Assembly: GCA_903910215.1 (NCBI GenBank)
Contig: CAIVYV010000366.1
Coordinates: 1-12,505 of the forward strand
DNA: 12,505 nt
Source: an uncultured Pseudomonadota bacterium
GTDB lineage: Bacteria; Pseudomonadota; Gammaproteobacteria; Steroidobacterales; Steroidobacteraceae
Direction of reading: 5' to 3'
Part shown: positions 1-7,200 of the stretch, one piece after another
How the letters are laid out: every line of letters starts with the position of its first letter
How positions within the stretch are numbered: the stretch's first letter is position 1
Program-made: the position numbers and the translations under genes
The notes under the pieces: model-generated
What the model was told of the DNA's origin: nothing
What the model saw: the letters and a program-made list of their open reading frames with translations, nothing else
Database searches by the model: none

Positions 1-75
1 CTTACCATGGTCAACGTGACCAATCGTCCCAACGTTTACGTGCGGCTTGCTGCGTTCAAACTTTTCCTTGGACAC
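1..75 (-). CDS. tuf: Elongation factor Tu, N-terminal fragment (gene runs off the window)
   Basis: EF-Tu is the cytosolic GTPase that delivers aminoacyl-tRNA to the ribosomal A site. Only the first 25 codons are present. They begin (M)SKEKFERSKPHVNVG and continue into the start of the G1 P-loop, GHVDHGK, so the family is unmistakable despite the short length. The start is GTG at 73-75, as in the E. coli tuf genes, and an AGGAG ribosome binding site lies at 85-89 with 9 nt spacing. The gene follows fusA on the same strand after 42 nt, which is the normal position of tuf in the proteobacterial str operon. The rest of the protein lies beyond position 1. Confidence 0.95.
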   Translation of the reverse strand, partial: MSKEKFERSKPHVNVGTIGHVDHGK

Positions 76-117
76 GGCTGTTATCTCCTGAACTGAAAGG
101 GTGAATACGAAAAGGCG

Positions 118-2205
118 TTACTGCTTGATGATCGACTGCGCCACGTTCGGCGGCACTTCCATGTACTTCGAAAATTCCATCGTGAAAGTCGCACGACCCT
201 GGCTCATCGAGCGCACGGTCGTTGCATAACCGAACATTTCGGATAGCGGCACTTCAGCGTTGATCTGCTTGCCCGAGGGCGAATCGTCCATGCCGGTGAT
301 CTGGCCACGACGGCGATTCAGATCGCCGATGACATCGCCCGAGTGATCCTCCGGCGTAACCACCTCGACCTTCATGATCGGCTCGAGGATCACGGGCTTC
401 GCGTTGCGGAAGCCGTCTTTGAAGCCCATCGAGCCGGCGATCTTGAAAGCCATTTCGTTCGAGTCGACATCGTGGTACGAACCATCGAACAACGTGACCT
501 TCACATCGACGACGGGATAGCCCGCGATGACGCCGGTATCGACGGCTTCTTTGATGCCCTTGTCGACAGCCGGGATGAACTCGCGGGGCACAGTGCCGCC
601 CACGATTCCATTGACGAATTCGTAGCCCTTACCGAGCTCGTTCGGTTCGATCTTGAGCCACACGTGACCATATTGGCCGCGGCCGCCAGACTGACGCACG
701 AACTTGCCTTCGGCCTCGATGGTGCCGCGGATGGTTTCGCGGTACGCGACCTGCGGCTTGCCGACATTAGCCTCGACCTTAAACTCGCGCTTCATGCGAT
801 CGACGATGATTTCGAGGTGCAGCTCGCCCATGCCCGAGATGATCGTCTGACCCGACTCAGGATCGGTATGCACGCGGAACGACGGATCTTCTTTCGCGAG
901 ACGTTGCAGCGCGAGACCCATCTTTTCCTGGTCGACCTTCGTCTTAGGCTCAACCGCCACCGAGATCACGGGGTTCGGAAACACCATTTTCTCGAGCGTG
1001 ATGACTTTGTCTTCCGAGCAAAGAGTGTCGCCCGTGATGACATCTTTGAGGCCGACGGCGGCCGCGATATCACCGGCACGCACTTCCTTGATTTCGGAGC
1101 GGTCGGAGGCATGCATCTGCAGCAGACGGCCGATGCGCTCGGTCTTCGACTTCGTCGGCACGTAAACCGCGTCACCCGAACTCAACACGCCCGAATAGAC
1201 GCGGAAGAAGGTGAGATTGCCGACGAACGGATCGTTCAGGATCTTGAACGCGAGCGCCGCAAACGGCGCGTCGTCATTGGCACTGCGCGAGGCCACTTCA
1301 CCGTCATCATCGACACCCTTCACTGGAGGAACATCGATGGGAGATGGCATGAACTCGACGACGGCGTCGAGCAAAGCCTGCACGCCCTTGTTCTTGAACG
1401 CACTGCCGCACATGCACAGCACGATCTCGTTGCGCCAGGCGCGCTCACGCAGCCCGGCCTTGATTTCCTCGAGCGAGAGTTCTTTCCCCTCGAGATATTT
1501 GTTCATCAAAGTTTCGTTGGCTTCAGCCGCCGCTTCGATCATCAGCGTACGGTAGGCTTCGGCATCTGCGCGCATCCCCTCTGGGATATCGCGGTACTCG
1601 AAGTTCATACCCTGCGTTTCTGCGTCCCAGTAGATCGCCTGCATGCGCAGCAGATCGACCACGCCTTCGAAGTCGTCCTCGGCGCCGATCGGCAACTGGG
1701 TCGGCACCGGATTGCCACGCAGACGAGTTTTGATCTGCTCGACACAGCGCAGGAAATTCGCGCCCGAGCGATCCATCTTGTTGACGAACGCGATGCGCGG
1801 CACGCCATACCGATTCATCTGGCGCCACACCGTCTCCGATTGAGGCTGCACACCGGCAACCGCGCAGAACAGGGCTACCGCCGAATCGAGCACACGCAAG
1901 GACCGCTCGACTTCGATGGTGAAGTCGACATGCCCAGGCGTATCGATGACGTTGATGCGATATTCCGGAAAGGACTTATCCATTCCCTTCCAGAAGCAGG
2001 TGGTCGCTGCGGAGGTGATCGTGATGCCACGCTCCTGCTCCTGCTCCATGTAGTCCATGACGGCAGCACCGTCGTGCACTTCACCGATTTTGTGCGATAC
2101 ACCCGTGTAAAAAAGAATGCGCTCGGTCGTCGTCGTCTTCCCGGCGTCGATGTGCGCCGAGATTCCGATGTTCCGGTAGCGTTCTATGGGTGTTGCACGC
2201 GCCAT
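118..2205 (-). CDS. fusA: Elongation factor G
   Basis: EF-G is the cytosolic translocase GTPase that moves tRNA and mRNA through the ribosome after peptide bond formation, and it also helps ribosome recycling. The 695-residue product is full length for the family (E. coli 704). Visible GTPase motifs are the P-loop AHIDAGKT at 17-24, switch I RGITI at 59-63, DTPGH at 88-92, NKMD at 142-145 and the G5 CGSAF near 263. The conserved GQYGHVW of domain IV and a C-terminal EF-G fold follow. It lies 36 nt after rpsG in the str operon. The ATG at 2203-2205 has no purine-rich Shine-Dalgarno sequence at the usual distance; a small hairpin occupies the spacer instead, so translation may be coupled to rpsG. 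Confidence 0.98.
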   Translation of the reverse strand: MARATPIERYRNIGISAHIDAGKTTTTERILFYTGVSHKIGEVHDGAAVMDYMEQEQERGITITSAATTCFWKGMDKSFPEYRINVIDTPGHVDFTIEVERSLRVLDSAVALFCAVAGVQPQSETVWRQMNRYGVPRIAFVNKMDRSGANFLRCVEQIKTRLRGNPVPTQLPIGAEDDFEGVVDLLRMQAIYWDAETQGMNFEYRDIPEGMRADAEAYRTLMIEAAAEANETLMNKYLEGKELSLEEIKAGLRERAWRNEIVLCMCGSAFKNKGVQALLDAVVEFMPSPIDVPPVKGVDDDGEVASRSANDDAPFAALAFKILNDPFVGNLTFFRVYSGVLSSGDAVYVPTKSKTERIGRLLQMHASDRSEIKEVRAGDIAAAVGLKDVITGDTLCSEDKVITLEKMVFPNPVISVAVEPKTKVDQEKMGLALQRLAKEDPSFRVHTDPESGQTIISGMGELHLEIIVDRMKREFKVEANVGKPQVAYRETIRGTIEAEGKFVRQSGGRGQYGHVWLKIEPNELGKGYEFVNGIVGGTVPREFIPAVDKGIKEAVDTGVIAGYPVVDVKVTLFDGSYHDVDSNEMAFKIAGSMGFKDGFRNAKPVILEPIMKVEVVTPEDHSGDVIGDLNRRRGQITGMDDSPSGKQINAEVPLSEMFGYATTVRSMSQGRATFTMEFSKYMEVPPNVAQSIIKQ

Positions 2206-2216
2206 GGCGGATCTGA

Positions 2217-2234
2217 CGCAGGAGAAACCCTGCG
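2217..2234 (-). promoter_or_regulatory. Hairpin in the rpsG-fusA spacer
   Basis: On the coding strand CGCAGG and CCTGCG form a perfect 6-bp stem around a 6-nt loop. It fills half of the 36-nt spacer and ends 11 nt before the fusA ATG, where an SD sequence would normally be. The only SD-like bases (AGGG) are in its 5' arm and loop, about 22 nt upstream of the start. A role in translational coupling or control of fusA is an inference; the stem itself is seen directly. Confidence 0.4.
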
Positions 2235-2241
2235 GAATCGA

Positions 2242-2721
2242 TTACCAGCGGTAGTGCGCGAAAGCCTTGTTGGCTTCGGCCATACGATGCGTATCTTCAC
2301 GCTTGCGAACGGCAGCGCCGCGGTTCTCCGAGGCTTCGAGCAACTCGTGCGCAAGACGGAAAGCCATGGACTTCTCGCTGCGGGCACGCGCGGCTTCGAT
2401 CACCCAACGCATGGCGAGCGTCTGGCGACGCGGAGCGCGAACTTCGACGGGCACCTGATAGGTAGCACCACCGACGCGACGCGACTTCACTTCGACGACC
2501 GGCTTGACGTTATCGAGAGCCTGCGAGAGCAGCGCGATGGCATCGCCACCCTGCTTACCAGTCTTCTCGGAGATGCGATCGATCGCACCGTAAATGATGC
2601 GCTCGGCAGCCGACTTCTTGCCGCTCTTCATGACGACGTTCATGAACTTGGCGAGCATGTCGCTGTTGAATTTCGGGTCCGGCAGGATGTGGCGGACGGG
2701 GGCTTGTGCACGACGTGACAT
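2242..2721 (-). CDS. rpsG: 30S ribosomal protein S7
   Basis: S7 is a primary 16S rRNA-binding protein that nucleates assembly of the 30S head and contacts tRNA at the E site. The 159-residue product covers the whole family, beginning MSRRAQAPVR, with the conserved KFMNVVMKSGKKSAAE helix region, the GGATYQVPVEVRxxRR beta-ribbon near 85-100, and the usual C-terminal end FAHYRW. The ATG at 2719-2721 is preceded by AGGAG at 2729-2733 with 7 nt spacing. Only 17 nt separate it from rpsL, much less than in E. coli, where S7 represses its own operon by binding the longer rpsL-rpsG spacer. That feedback site is therefore not visible here. Confidence 0.98.
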   Translation of the reverse strand: MSRRAQAPVRHILPDPKFNSDMLAKFMNVVMKSGKKSAAERIIYGAIDRISEKTGKQGGDAIALLSQALDNVKPVVEVKSRRVGGATYQVPVEVRAPRRQTLAMRWVIEAARARSEKSMAFRLAHELLEASENRGAAVRKREDTHRMAEANKAFAHYRW

Positions 2722-2738
2722 CGATTAACTCCTAAGCC

Positions 2739-3113
2739 TTATTTCTTCGGGCGCTTAGCGCCGTACTTCGAGCGACTCTGCTTGCGGTCATTGACGCCGG
2801 CGCAATCGAGCGTGCCGCGAACCGTGTGGTAACGCACACCCGGCAGATCTTTCACACGACCACCGCGGATGAGCACCACCGAGTGCTCCTGCAGGTTGTG
2901 CCCCTCACCACCGATGTAGGAGGTGACTTCGAAACCGTTGACCAGGCGCACGCGGCAAACTTTGCGCAGCGCCGAGTTCGGCTTCTTAGGGGTAGTGGTG
3001 TAAACGCGGGTGCAAACACCGCGCTTCTGGGGGGCAGCGCCGAGAGCGGGCACCTTCGTCTTTTCAGCACGGGTGCGGCGCGGGGCGCGAATCAGCTGAC
3101 CTGTCGTGGCCAT
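2739..3113 (-). CDS. rpsL: 30S ribosomal protein S12
   Basis: S12 sits at the decoding centre of the 30S subunit and helps control translational accuracy. At 124 residues the length equals that of E. coli S12. The sequence carries the two conserved loops, TTPKKPNSA (Lys43-Lys44) and GRVKDLPGVRYH (Lys88, Asp89). Lys43 and Lys88, the positions at which substitutions give streptomycin resistance in many bacteria, are wild type, and Asp89 is the residue methylthiolated in E. coli. The ATG at 3111-3113 has a GGAG site at 3119-3122, 5 nt away. It is the first gene of the str operon and is preceded by a long structured leader. Confidence 0.98.
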   Translation of the reverse strand: MATTGQLIRAPRRTRAEKTKVPALGAAPQKRGVCTRVYTTTPKKPNSALRKVCRVRLVNGFEVTSYIGGEGHNLQEHSVVLIRGGRVKDLPGVRYHTVRGTLDCAGVNDRKQSRSKYGAKRPKK

Positions 3114-3371
3114 GCAGTCTCCAAGTCTTCAGCGTTGCGAAAAATCAATTACAGCTGGACAGGAGACGTCGCTCGCAAGATCCGCAAAAACATCTACCGG
3201 CAGCGTTGAAACTGGGGCAGAGAACCCGGACCTACGACCGACAGCTCGACGACCGGCTGCGGCGGGCGAGCTTCCGAGACAACCCGGGCCACCCCCTCGC
3301 GGGGGCGGCCCGGAATCTTGAAAGCCGCTGTTTCACGGAACCCCAGCCCGGAGGCTAAGGACCGATAAAGG
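3114..3371 (-). other. Structured 5' leader of the str operon
   Basis: This stretch of about 255 nt holds no credible gene. Given the promoter at 3378-3406 it should be transcribed as the rpsL leader. Read on the minus strand it contains three stem-loops in order: a short one at 3343-3358 with AGCC/GGCU arms and a UCCG (UNCG-type) tetraloop; a very stable one at 3284-3313; and one at 3243-3272 with AGCTCG/CGAGCT arms. No run of T follows any of them, so none looks like a simple terminator. No known riboswitch or r-protein site was recognised. Confidence 0.55.
3284..3313 (-). promoter_or_regulatory. Strong GNRA-capped hairpin in the rpsL leader
   Basis: Two 13-nt arms (3284-3296 and 3301-3313) pair around a 4-nt loop. 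On the minus strand the single A/C mismatch of the plus strand becomes a G-U wobble, and the loop reads GCGA, a stable GNRA tetraloop. Both facts favour the minus-strand RNA, the str operon leader, as the functional form. Downstream bases are GTTGTCTCGG, not a U-tract. It could be an attenuator, a protein-binding site or a processing site; which one cannot be decided from sequence. Confidence 0.5.
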
Positions 3372-3401
3372 CCGCGGATTCTAGGAAGGCATCCGCGGCC
3401 T
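3367..3401 (-). terminator. Possible intrinsic terminator of the TonB receptor gene, overlapping the str promoter
   Basis: A perfect 11-bp GC-rich inverted repeat (arms 3369-3379 and 3391-3401, 11-nt loop) begins 21 bp after the receptor stop codon. On the minus strand it is followed by TTTAT, a short and imperfect U-tract. On the plus strand there is no T-run, so it would act only on transcripts coming from the receptor gene. The weak U-tract lowers confidence. The same palindrome contains the -10 box and spacer of the str promoter, so an operator role is an alternative. Confidence 0.45.
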
Positions 3402-3406
3402 GTCAA
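3378..3406 (-). promoter_or_regulatory. Sigma70-type promoter of the str operon
   Basis: On the minus strand TTGACA (3401-3406) and TAGAAT (3378-3383) are separated by exactly 17 nt, a perfect -35 and a -10 with one mismatch to consensus. The predicted start is near 3370-3373, giving an rpsL leader of about 255-260 nt. The bases after the -10, CCGCGG, form a GC-rich discriminator of the kind found at stringently controlled rRNA and ribosomal protein promoters, so negative control by ppGpp (with DksA) is likely by analogy. It lies directly after the receptor gene and points into rpsL. Confidence 0.8.
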
Positions 3407-3421
3407 CGGTTAAAGGGGCTA

Positions 3422-5677
3422 TCAGAACCGATACTTGATGCGCGCACCCCAGCTGCCCGGGCGATCCAAGAACTGGAACGGACCCAAAGCCGACATCGGG
3501 TAGGCCTTATCGGCACAGTTGCGGCAGTCGATCGCGGCCGTCAGACCCGGCACGTTTTCGAAGCGCAGCGACACACCGGCGTTGATGTAGGTCTGCTTGC
3601 CAGACCAGGTGCCGTTGGTCGATGCGGGGCTGCCCGTCGTGCCGATGGCGTACTCGTCGCTGGTGTTGAAGCCGAAGCTCGGAATATAGGTGATCGCACC
3701 CGAGGTGAACTCGTAGCTCGCGTTCATGCTGATCGTGTAATCCGGTGCACGCACCGGCTCTGCGATCTGACCGAACTGATCGACGAAGTTCGCGTTACAG
3801 GCCGGAGCGCCTTGGAACGAACCGGTCGGGTTCGCGCGGCACACAGCCGCCTGATCCAACACGCGCTGGCTGATGCTGACGTACTTCGCGTTCTGCATAC
3901 CGAGGCCAGCCGTGATGTTCAGACCATCGATCGGCACCCAGGTGGCATCGATTTCGATGCCGTAGTTCTCGAGGTCCGCCGGGTTGGTGGTCGTCGAGAT
4001 CTGCAGACCGTTCACATCGATACGGGCCGGGATCTGGATGTCGTCCGTCATCGAGTAGAACGCAGTGGCGTTCAAGCGCACGCGGTTGTCGAACAGATCG
4101 GCACGGGTGCCGAACTCATACGACCACACGGTTTCCGGCTCGAACGGGATGAACGCGTTGTTCGCAGTCGCGCGAGCCGGCCAACCGCCCGACTTGAAAC
4201 CGCGGGTCGCCGACACGAAGAACATCACGTCATCCGAAACGTCGTACTGCAGCGCAACGCGCGGCGTCCACACCTGCTCATTGAGCGTCAGCGGGATATT
4301 GGCGGCAGCAATCGCAGCGGTCGAGAGGGCGGCGCCGGTTGCACCGATGTTGCGCTCAATCGAGAAGTCCTTGGTCTCCTCGGTGTAGCGGATACCTGCC
4401 GTCACGGTGAAGACGTCGTTGAGCTTGAAGTCGCCCTGACCATACACGGCGTAGGTCTCGAGACCATTCTTCATGGTTCGGTCAGCCGCAACCGTGAAAG
4501 CACCGGTCGCCGCGTTGCTATTGCCGTTGGCGAAATCGGTGACGTTGTCCTCATTCATGTAGTAGAGGCCGGTCGTCCAGTTCAAGCGGCCAGACTGGCC
4601 GTTGAGCTTGATTTCCTGCGAAAACTGCTCGTGATCACCCATGTTGATGAGCGGCGTAAACCCACGGCTGTTCGTAGCACGCGGCAACTCACCACCCGAG
4701 TCGACGAGGAAGTCGTGATCCGTGTCACGGAAGCCCGTGATCGCAGTCAACGTGACATCGTTGTTGAGTTCGCTGGTAACGATCAACGTGGCAGCACGCG
4801 TCGCCGCCTCGTTGCCGAGCGGCAAGCTGGCCTTGGCACCCGTGATGACGCCGACCAACGAACCCTGCGTGATCTTGTTGTTGACGATGCGGTTACCGTC
4901 GGAGTTTTCGACGTTCAAGAAGTTCGTGTTGCGATCGTCCACGTACTCGCCGATGAAATCGATGGTGACACCATCAACCGGGAGAAAGCGGATGTCGGCA
5001 CGCAGACCCGAGGCATCACGATCGTTGAGGTAATCGCCGGTCGAAACCTGCAAGGCGTAGCCATCGTCCTTGACGCGGTAAGCCGAGAACTTGGTCAACA
5101 GGCGATCACTGATCGGCAAGTCGATCGAGGTGCGCGCCGTCCAAAGACCGAAGCGACCGATACCGGCCTCGACGTAGCCCTTGAGCTCTTCGCTCGGCTT
5201 CTTCATGACGACGTTGATTGCACCACCGGTCGTGTTACGACCGAACAGCGTGCCCTGCGGACCGCGCAGCACTTCGATGCGCTCGACGTCGAACAGGCTG
5301 AAGTTGTTGTGGTTCTGGCGAGCGACGTAGACGTCGTCGACATAGGTGCCGACCGGCAGATCGAACGTAGCGATGGATTCGCCGTTGCCGATACCGCGGA
5401 TGTAGAGCGAGCTCGAGGTGCCAACACCGACGTTGGAGTTACCCGTCAAGTTCGGAATGTTGCGCACGAGGTCGTAGGTGTTGAACACCTGACGCTGCTC
5501 AAGCTGATCGGCCGTGAACGCCGTGATGGCGATAGGCACGTCCTGCAGGCTCTGCTCGCGGCGCTGAGCAGTGACCGTGATCTCTTCCAAACCGCCAGAC
5601 GCATCTTGGTCTTGTGCGGTTGCCGTGGCAGCGGCCGTCAAAGCGGCGGCAGCCAACACCCACTTAGCATGTTGCAT
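3422..5677 (-). CDS. TonB-dependent outer-membrane receptor
   Basis: This is an outer-membrane beta-barrel that imports a scarce ligand using energy from TonB-ExbBD. From the ATG at 5675-5677 it has 751 residues, typical of the family. A signal peptide (MQHAKWV, an alanine-rich core, then ATAQ) is followed by a TonB-box-like EEITVTAQ at 31-38. The plug domain at roughly 45-155 shows DVPIAITAF, RNIPNLTG and VLRGPQGTLFGRNTTGGAINV. A 22-strand-type barrel follows, ending in IKYRF with the terminal Phe needed for outer-membrane insertion. GGAG at 5689-5692 is 11 nt from this ATG but only 2 nt from an in-frame GTG at 5684-5686, so the ATG is preferred. Four cysteines near the end, including CRNC, may form disulfides. 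The ligand cannot be told. It follows the Fe(II) oxygenase gene by about 96 nt on the same strand. Confidence 0.93.
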   Translation of the reverse strand: MQHAKWVLAAAALTAAATATAQDQDASGGLEEITVTAQRREQSLQDVPIAITAFTADQLEQRQVFNTYDLVRNIPNLTGNSNVGVGTSSSLYIRGIGNGESIATFDLPVGTYVDDVYVARQNHNNFSLFDVERIEVLRGPQGTLFGRNTTGGAINVVMKKPSEELKGYVEAGIGRFGLWTARTSIDLPISDRLLTKFSAYRVKDDGYALQVSTGDYLNDRDASGLRADIRFLPVDGVTIDFIGEYVDDRNTNFLNVENSDGNRIVNNKITQGSLVGVITGAKASLPLGNEAATRAATLIVTSELNNDVTLTAITGFRDTDHDFLVDSGGELPRATNSRGFTPLINMGDHEQFSQEIKLNGQSGRLNWTTGLYYMNEDNVTDFANGNSNAATGAFTVAADRTMKNGLETYAVYGQGDFKLNDVFTVTAGIRYTEETKDFSIERNIGATGAALSTAAIAAANIPLTLNEQVWTPRVALQYDVSDDVMFFVSATRGFKSGGWPARATANNAFIPFEPETVWSYEFGTRADLFDNRVRLNATAFYSMTDDIQIPARIDVNGLQISTTTNPADLENYGIEIDATWVPIDGLNITAGLGMQNAKYVSISQRVLDQAAVCRANPTGSFQGAPACNANFVDQFGQIAEPVRAPDYTISMNASYEFTSGAITYIPSFGFNTSDEYAIGTTGSPASTNGTWSGKQTYINAGVSLRFENVPGLTAAIDCRNCADKAYPMSALGPFQFLDRPGSWGARIKYRF

Positions 5678-5688
5678 ATTTGTCACAA

Positions 5689-5692
5689 CTCC
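5689..5692 (-). promoter_or_regulatory. Ribosome binding site that decides the receptor start
   Basis: GGAG on the minus strand is 11 nt from the ATG at 5677 and 2 nt from the in-frame GTG at 5686. The second spacing is too short for a working start, so the ATG is favoured. The wider gap 5678-5773 between oxygenase and receptor shows no convincing promoter or terminator; it contains a short T-run on the minus strand near 5699-5704 without a clear stem before it. Confidence 0.5.
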
Positions 5693-5773
5693 ATTGCCAA
5701 AAAACTACAGACACAACCACTGATCGTCTTACATCGATAACGACTCTGCAATACCCCCGCCAACTGCCGGACA

Positions 5774-6397
5774 TCAAAACCAGCTGAAATTGAACGAGAT
5801 ACTGATACGCGGAGTCTTGGAGGGGTTCGGCGGCACCTCGTGGCGCAACCAACTTTCAAAAAGCACGACCTGCCCGACCTTGGCTGCCACCGTATGCCAG
5901 GGTCGGAGGGACTCCGGCGCATCCGCCCGCCGAGGCGGTGCCGCCATGTAGCGATCCAGACGCGGATCTTCGAACTTCAGGCCCGAAGCGCCACTTGGCG
6001 TGCGCACGTAATACGTGCCGCTGATGGTCGATAGCGGATGCAAGTGCAGGCTGTGTACGACGCCTTGCGGCATCACGTTCACCCAGCAATCGGTCATGGA
6101 GAGCTCTCGACCCTCGAGATCGAGAGCCAGAGATTTGGCGTACGTTCGCACGTGGGCTGTAAGGGCCCGCTCGAGCTTGGCGAACGTCGGCGAGAGCTGC
6201 TGCATGCGACATAGCGAACCATAAGACGTATAGCCGCCGGGATAGTTGCGCGCCGACCAACGCTGACCAGCGACATCGTCGATCTGCAATTGCGAGCACT
6301 CGGCGAGTAAGCGCCGATTCAAATCGCTGCTGCCGCCTCGTTGCAGCGGCGCGACGTACAACAACGTTGGAAACAAGGAACGAACGCGGGAATTCAT
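5774..6397 (-). CDS. 2-oxoglutarate/Fe(II)-dependent oxygenase family protein (2OG-FeII_Oxy_5 / TIGR02466-like)
   Basis: The 207-residue product resembles the small cytosolic oxygenase-like proteins of the 2OG-FeII_Oxy_5 group, which adopt a double-stranded beta-helix and are expected to hydroxylate an unknown substrate with Fe(II), O2 and 2-oxoglutarate. It begins with the family pattern LFPTLLYVAPL. The proximal metal site is in HSLHLHPLSTISGTYYV (His118 and His120 the likely candidates). The distal site is ESWLRHEVPPN (His186), and Arg197 in PRISISFNF is the expected 2OG carboxylate ligand. The ATG at 6395-6397 overlaps the stop of the dehydrogenase gene as ATGA, which fixes the start and implies translational coupling. 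An upstream in-frame extension to 6583 is rejected because it lies inside that gene. Relatives of this group are often found near TonB receptors; the receptor here is next downstream. Substrate unknown. Confidence 0.8.
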   Translation of the reverse strand: MNSRVRSLFPTLLYVAPLQRGGSSDLNRRLLAECSQLQIDDVAGQRWSARNYPGGYTSYGSLCRMQQLSPTFAKLERALTAHVRTYAKSLALDLEGRELSMTDCWVNVMPQGVVHSLHLHPLSTISGTYYVRTPSGASGLKFEDPRLDRYMAAPPRRADAPESLRPWHTVAAKVGQVVLFESWLRHEVPPNPSKTPRISISFNFSWF

Positions 6398-7200
6398 TTG
6401 GCGGACTTGGGCTCGGGCCTGCCGGTATAACTGCGCAACAACAGGAATCGCACCAGACGCGGGAAATGCCGCGACAAGAAAACGATGATCTTGCCGTGAC
6501 CGGTGACGACAATTTCCGCCTTGCCATGCTCGACGCCGCGCACGATCTCGCGTACCGCAACATCCGTTGGCACACGCAGCCAACCCGGCACCGGATCCGG
6601 CGCATCCTCCTGCAATTGACCGCGGTTGTCGGTGCGGCGAATGTCGGAATCGACAAATCCCGGCGAGACCAAGGTCACGCCGATACCGTCGCGACGCAAA
6701 TCGCCGCGCAACGATTCCGATAGCGCGCGCACGGCGAATTTGCTCATGGCATAAGCGGACGCGGACGGTGCGGCGACGTGACCCGCCACACTGCCGACGA
6801 GCACGATCCGCCCTCTGCTCACGCGCAATACATCGAGAGTTTCGTAGATGGTCCGTAGCAAACCAAAGACATTGGTCTCGAACTGCCGGCGATAGTCTTC
6901 AAGGCTCAAGCGCTGCAAGGATCCGGCAACGCCGAAACCCGCGTTTGCATAAACGAGATCGATAGCAACACCGCGCGATGAGAATTCTTTGACGACCCGC
7001 ACGATGTCACCCTCGATGGTGACGTCACCGACGTGTACGCTGACCTCAGCGCCGGCGGCGCGCAACTCGGTCGCCAGAGCTTCGAGGCGCTCAAGGCGCC
7101 GCGCCACCAGCGCCAAACGTGCGCCACGCCGCGCATATTCGCGCGCCAAACCTTCGCCGATGCCCGACGAGGCGCCCGTAATCAAAACCGTCATCGTCAT
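6394..7200 (-). CDS. Short-chain dehydrogenase/reductase (SDR), NADP-type
   Basis: This classical SDR has 268 residues and should catalyse NAD(P)-dependent oxidation or reduction of a carbonyl/alcohol in the cytosol. The Rossmann motif TGASSGIG is at 8-15, Arg34-Arg35 after the second strand suggests NADP(H), and Asp59 follows in GDV. NAG is at 86-88, with Asn110, Ser137 and Tyr150-x-x-x-Lys154 completing the catalytic tetrad. The C-terminal part (GKIIVFLSRHFPRLVRFLL) is basic and hydrophobic, as in SDRs that may touch the membrane. The ATG at 7198-7200 overlaps the protease stop as ATGA and has GGAG at 7208-7211, 7 nt away, so it is preferred over a second ATG six bases later. Its own stop overlaps the oxygenase start in the same way. 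The substrate cannot be predicted. Confidence 0.93.
   Translation of the reverse strand: MTMTVLITGASSGIGEGLAREYARRGARLALVARRLERLEALATELRAAGAEVSVHVGDVTIEGDIVRVVKEFSSRGVAIDLVYANAGFGVAGSLQRLSLEDYRRQFETNVFGLLRTIYETLDVLRVSRGRIVLVGSVAGHVAAPSASAYAMSKFAVRALSESLRGDLRRDGIGVTLVSPGFVDSDIRRTDNRGQLQEDAPDPVPGWLRVPTDVAVREIVRGVEHGKAEIVVTGHGKIIVFLSRHFPRLVRFLLLRSYTGRPEPKSAK

Noticed and set aside
343..2718. Very long open frame on the plus strand opposite fusA and rpsG
   Set aside because: Its product is rich in His, Arg and Asp with no recognisable domain, and it mirrors the codon pattern of two certain genes on the other strand. It is an antisense shadow of biased GC-rich codons.
3149..3193. 14-codon ORF in the rpsL leader that could be a leader peptide
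   Set aside because: There is no usable ribosome binding site before its ATG and no run of regulatory codons; an ORF this short is expected by chance.
3812..5740. Long open frame on the plus strand opposite the TonB receptor
   Set aside because: The composition is typical of a shadow frame (many Arg, Val, Asp, no domain), and the receptor on the minus strand is clearly real from signal peptide to terminal Phe.
6398..6583. N-terminal extension of the oxygenase frame
   Set aside because: It lies in another frame of the SDR gene, is Arg/Cys-rich and has no family similarity; the ATGA overlap gives a better start.
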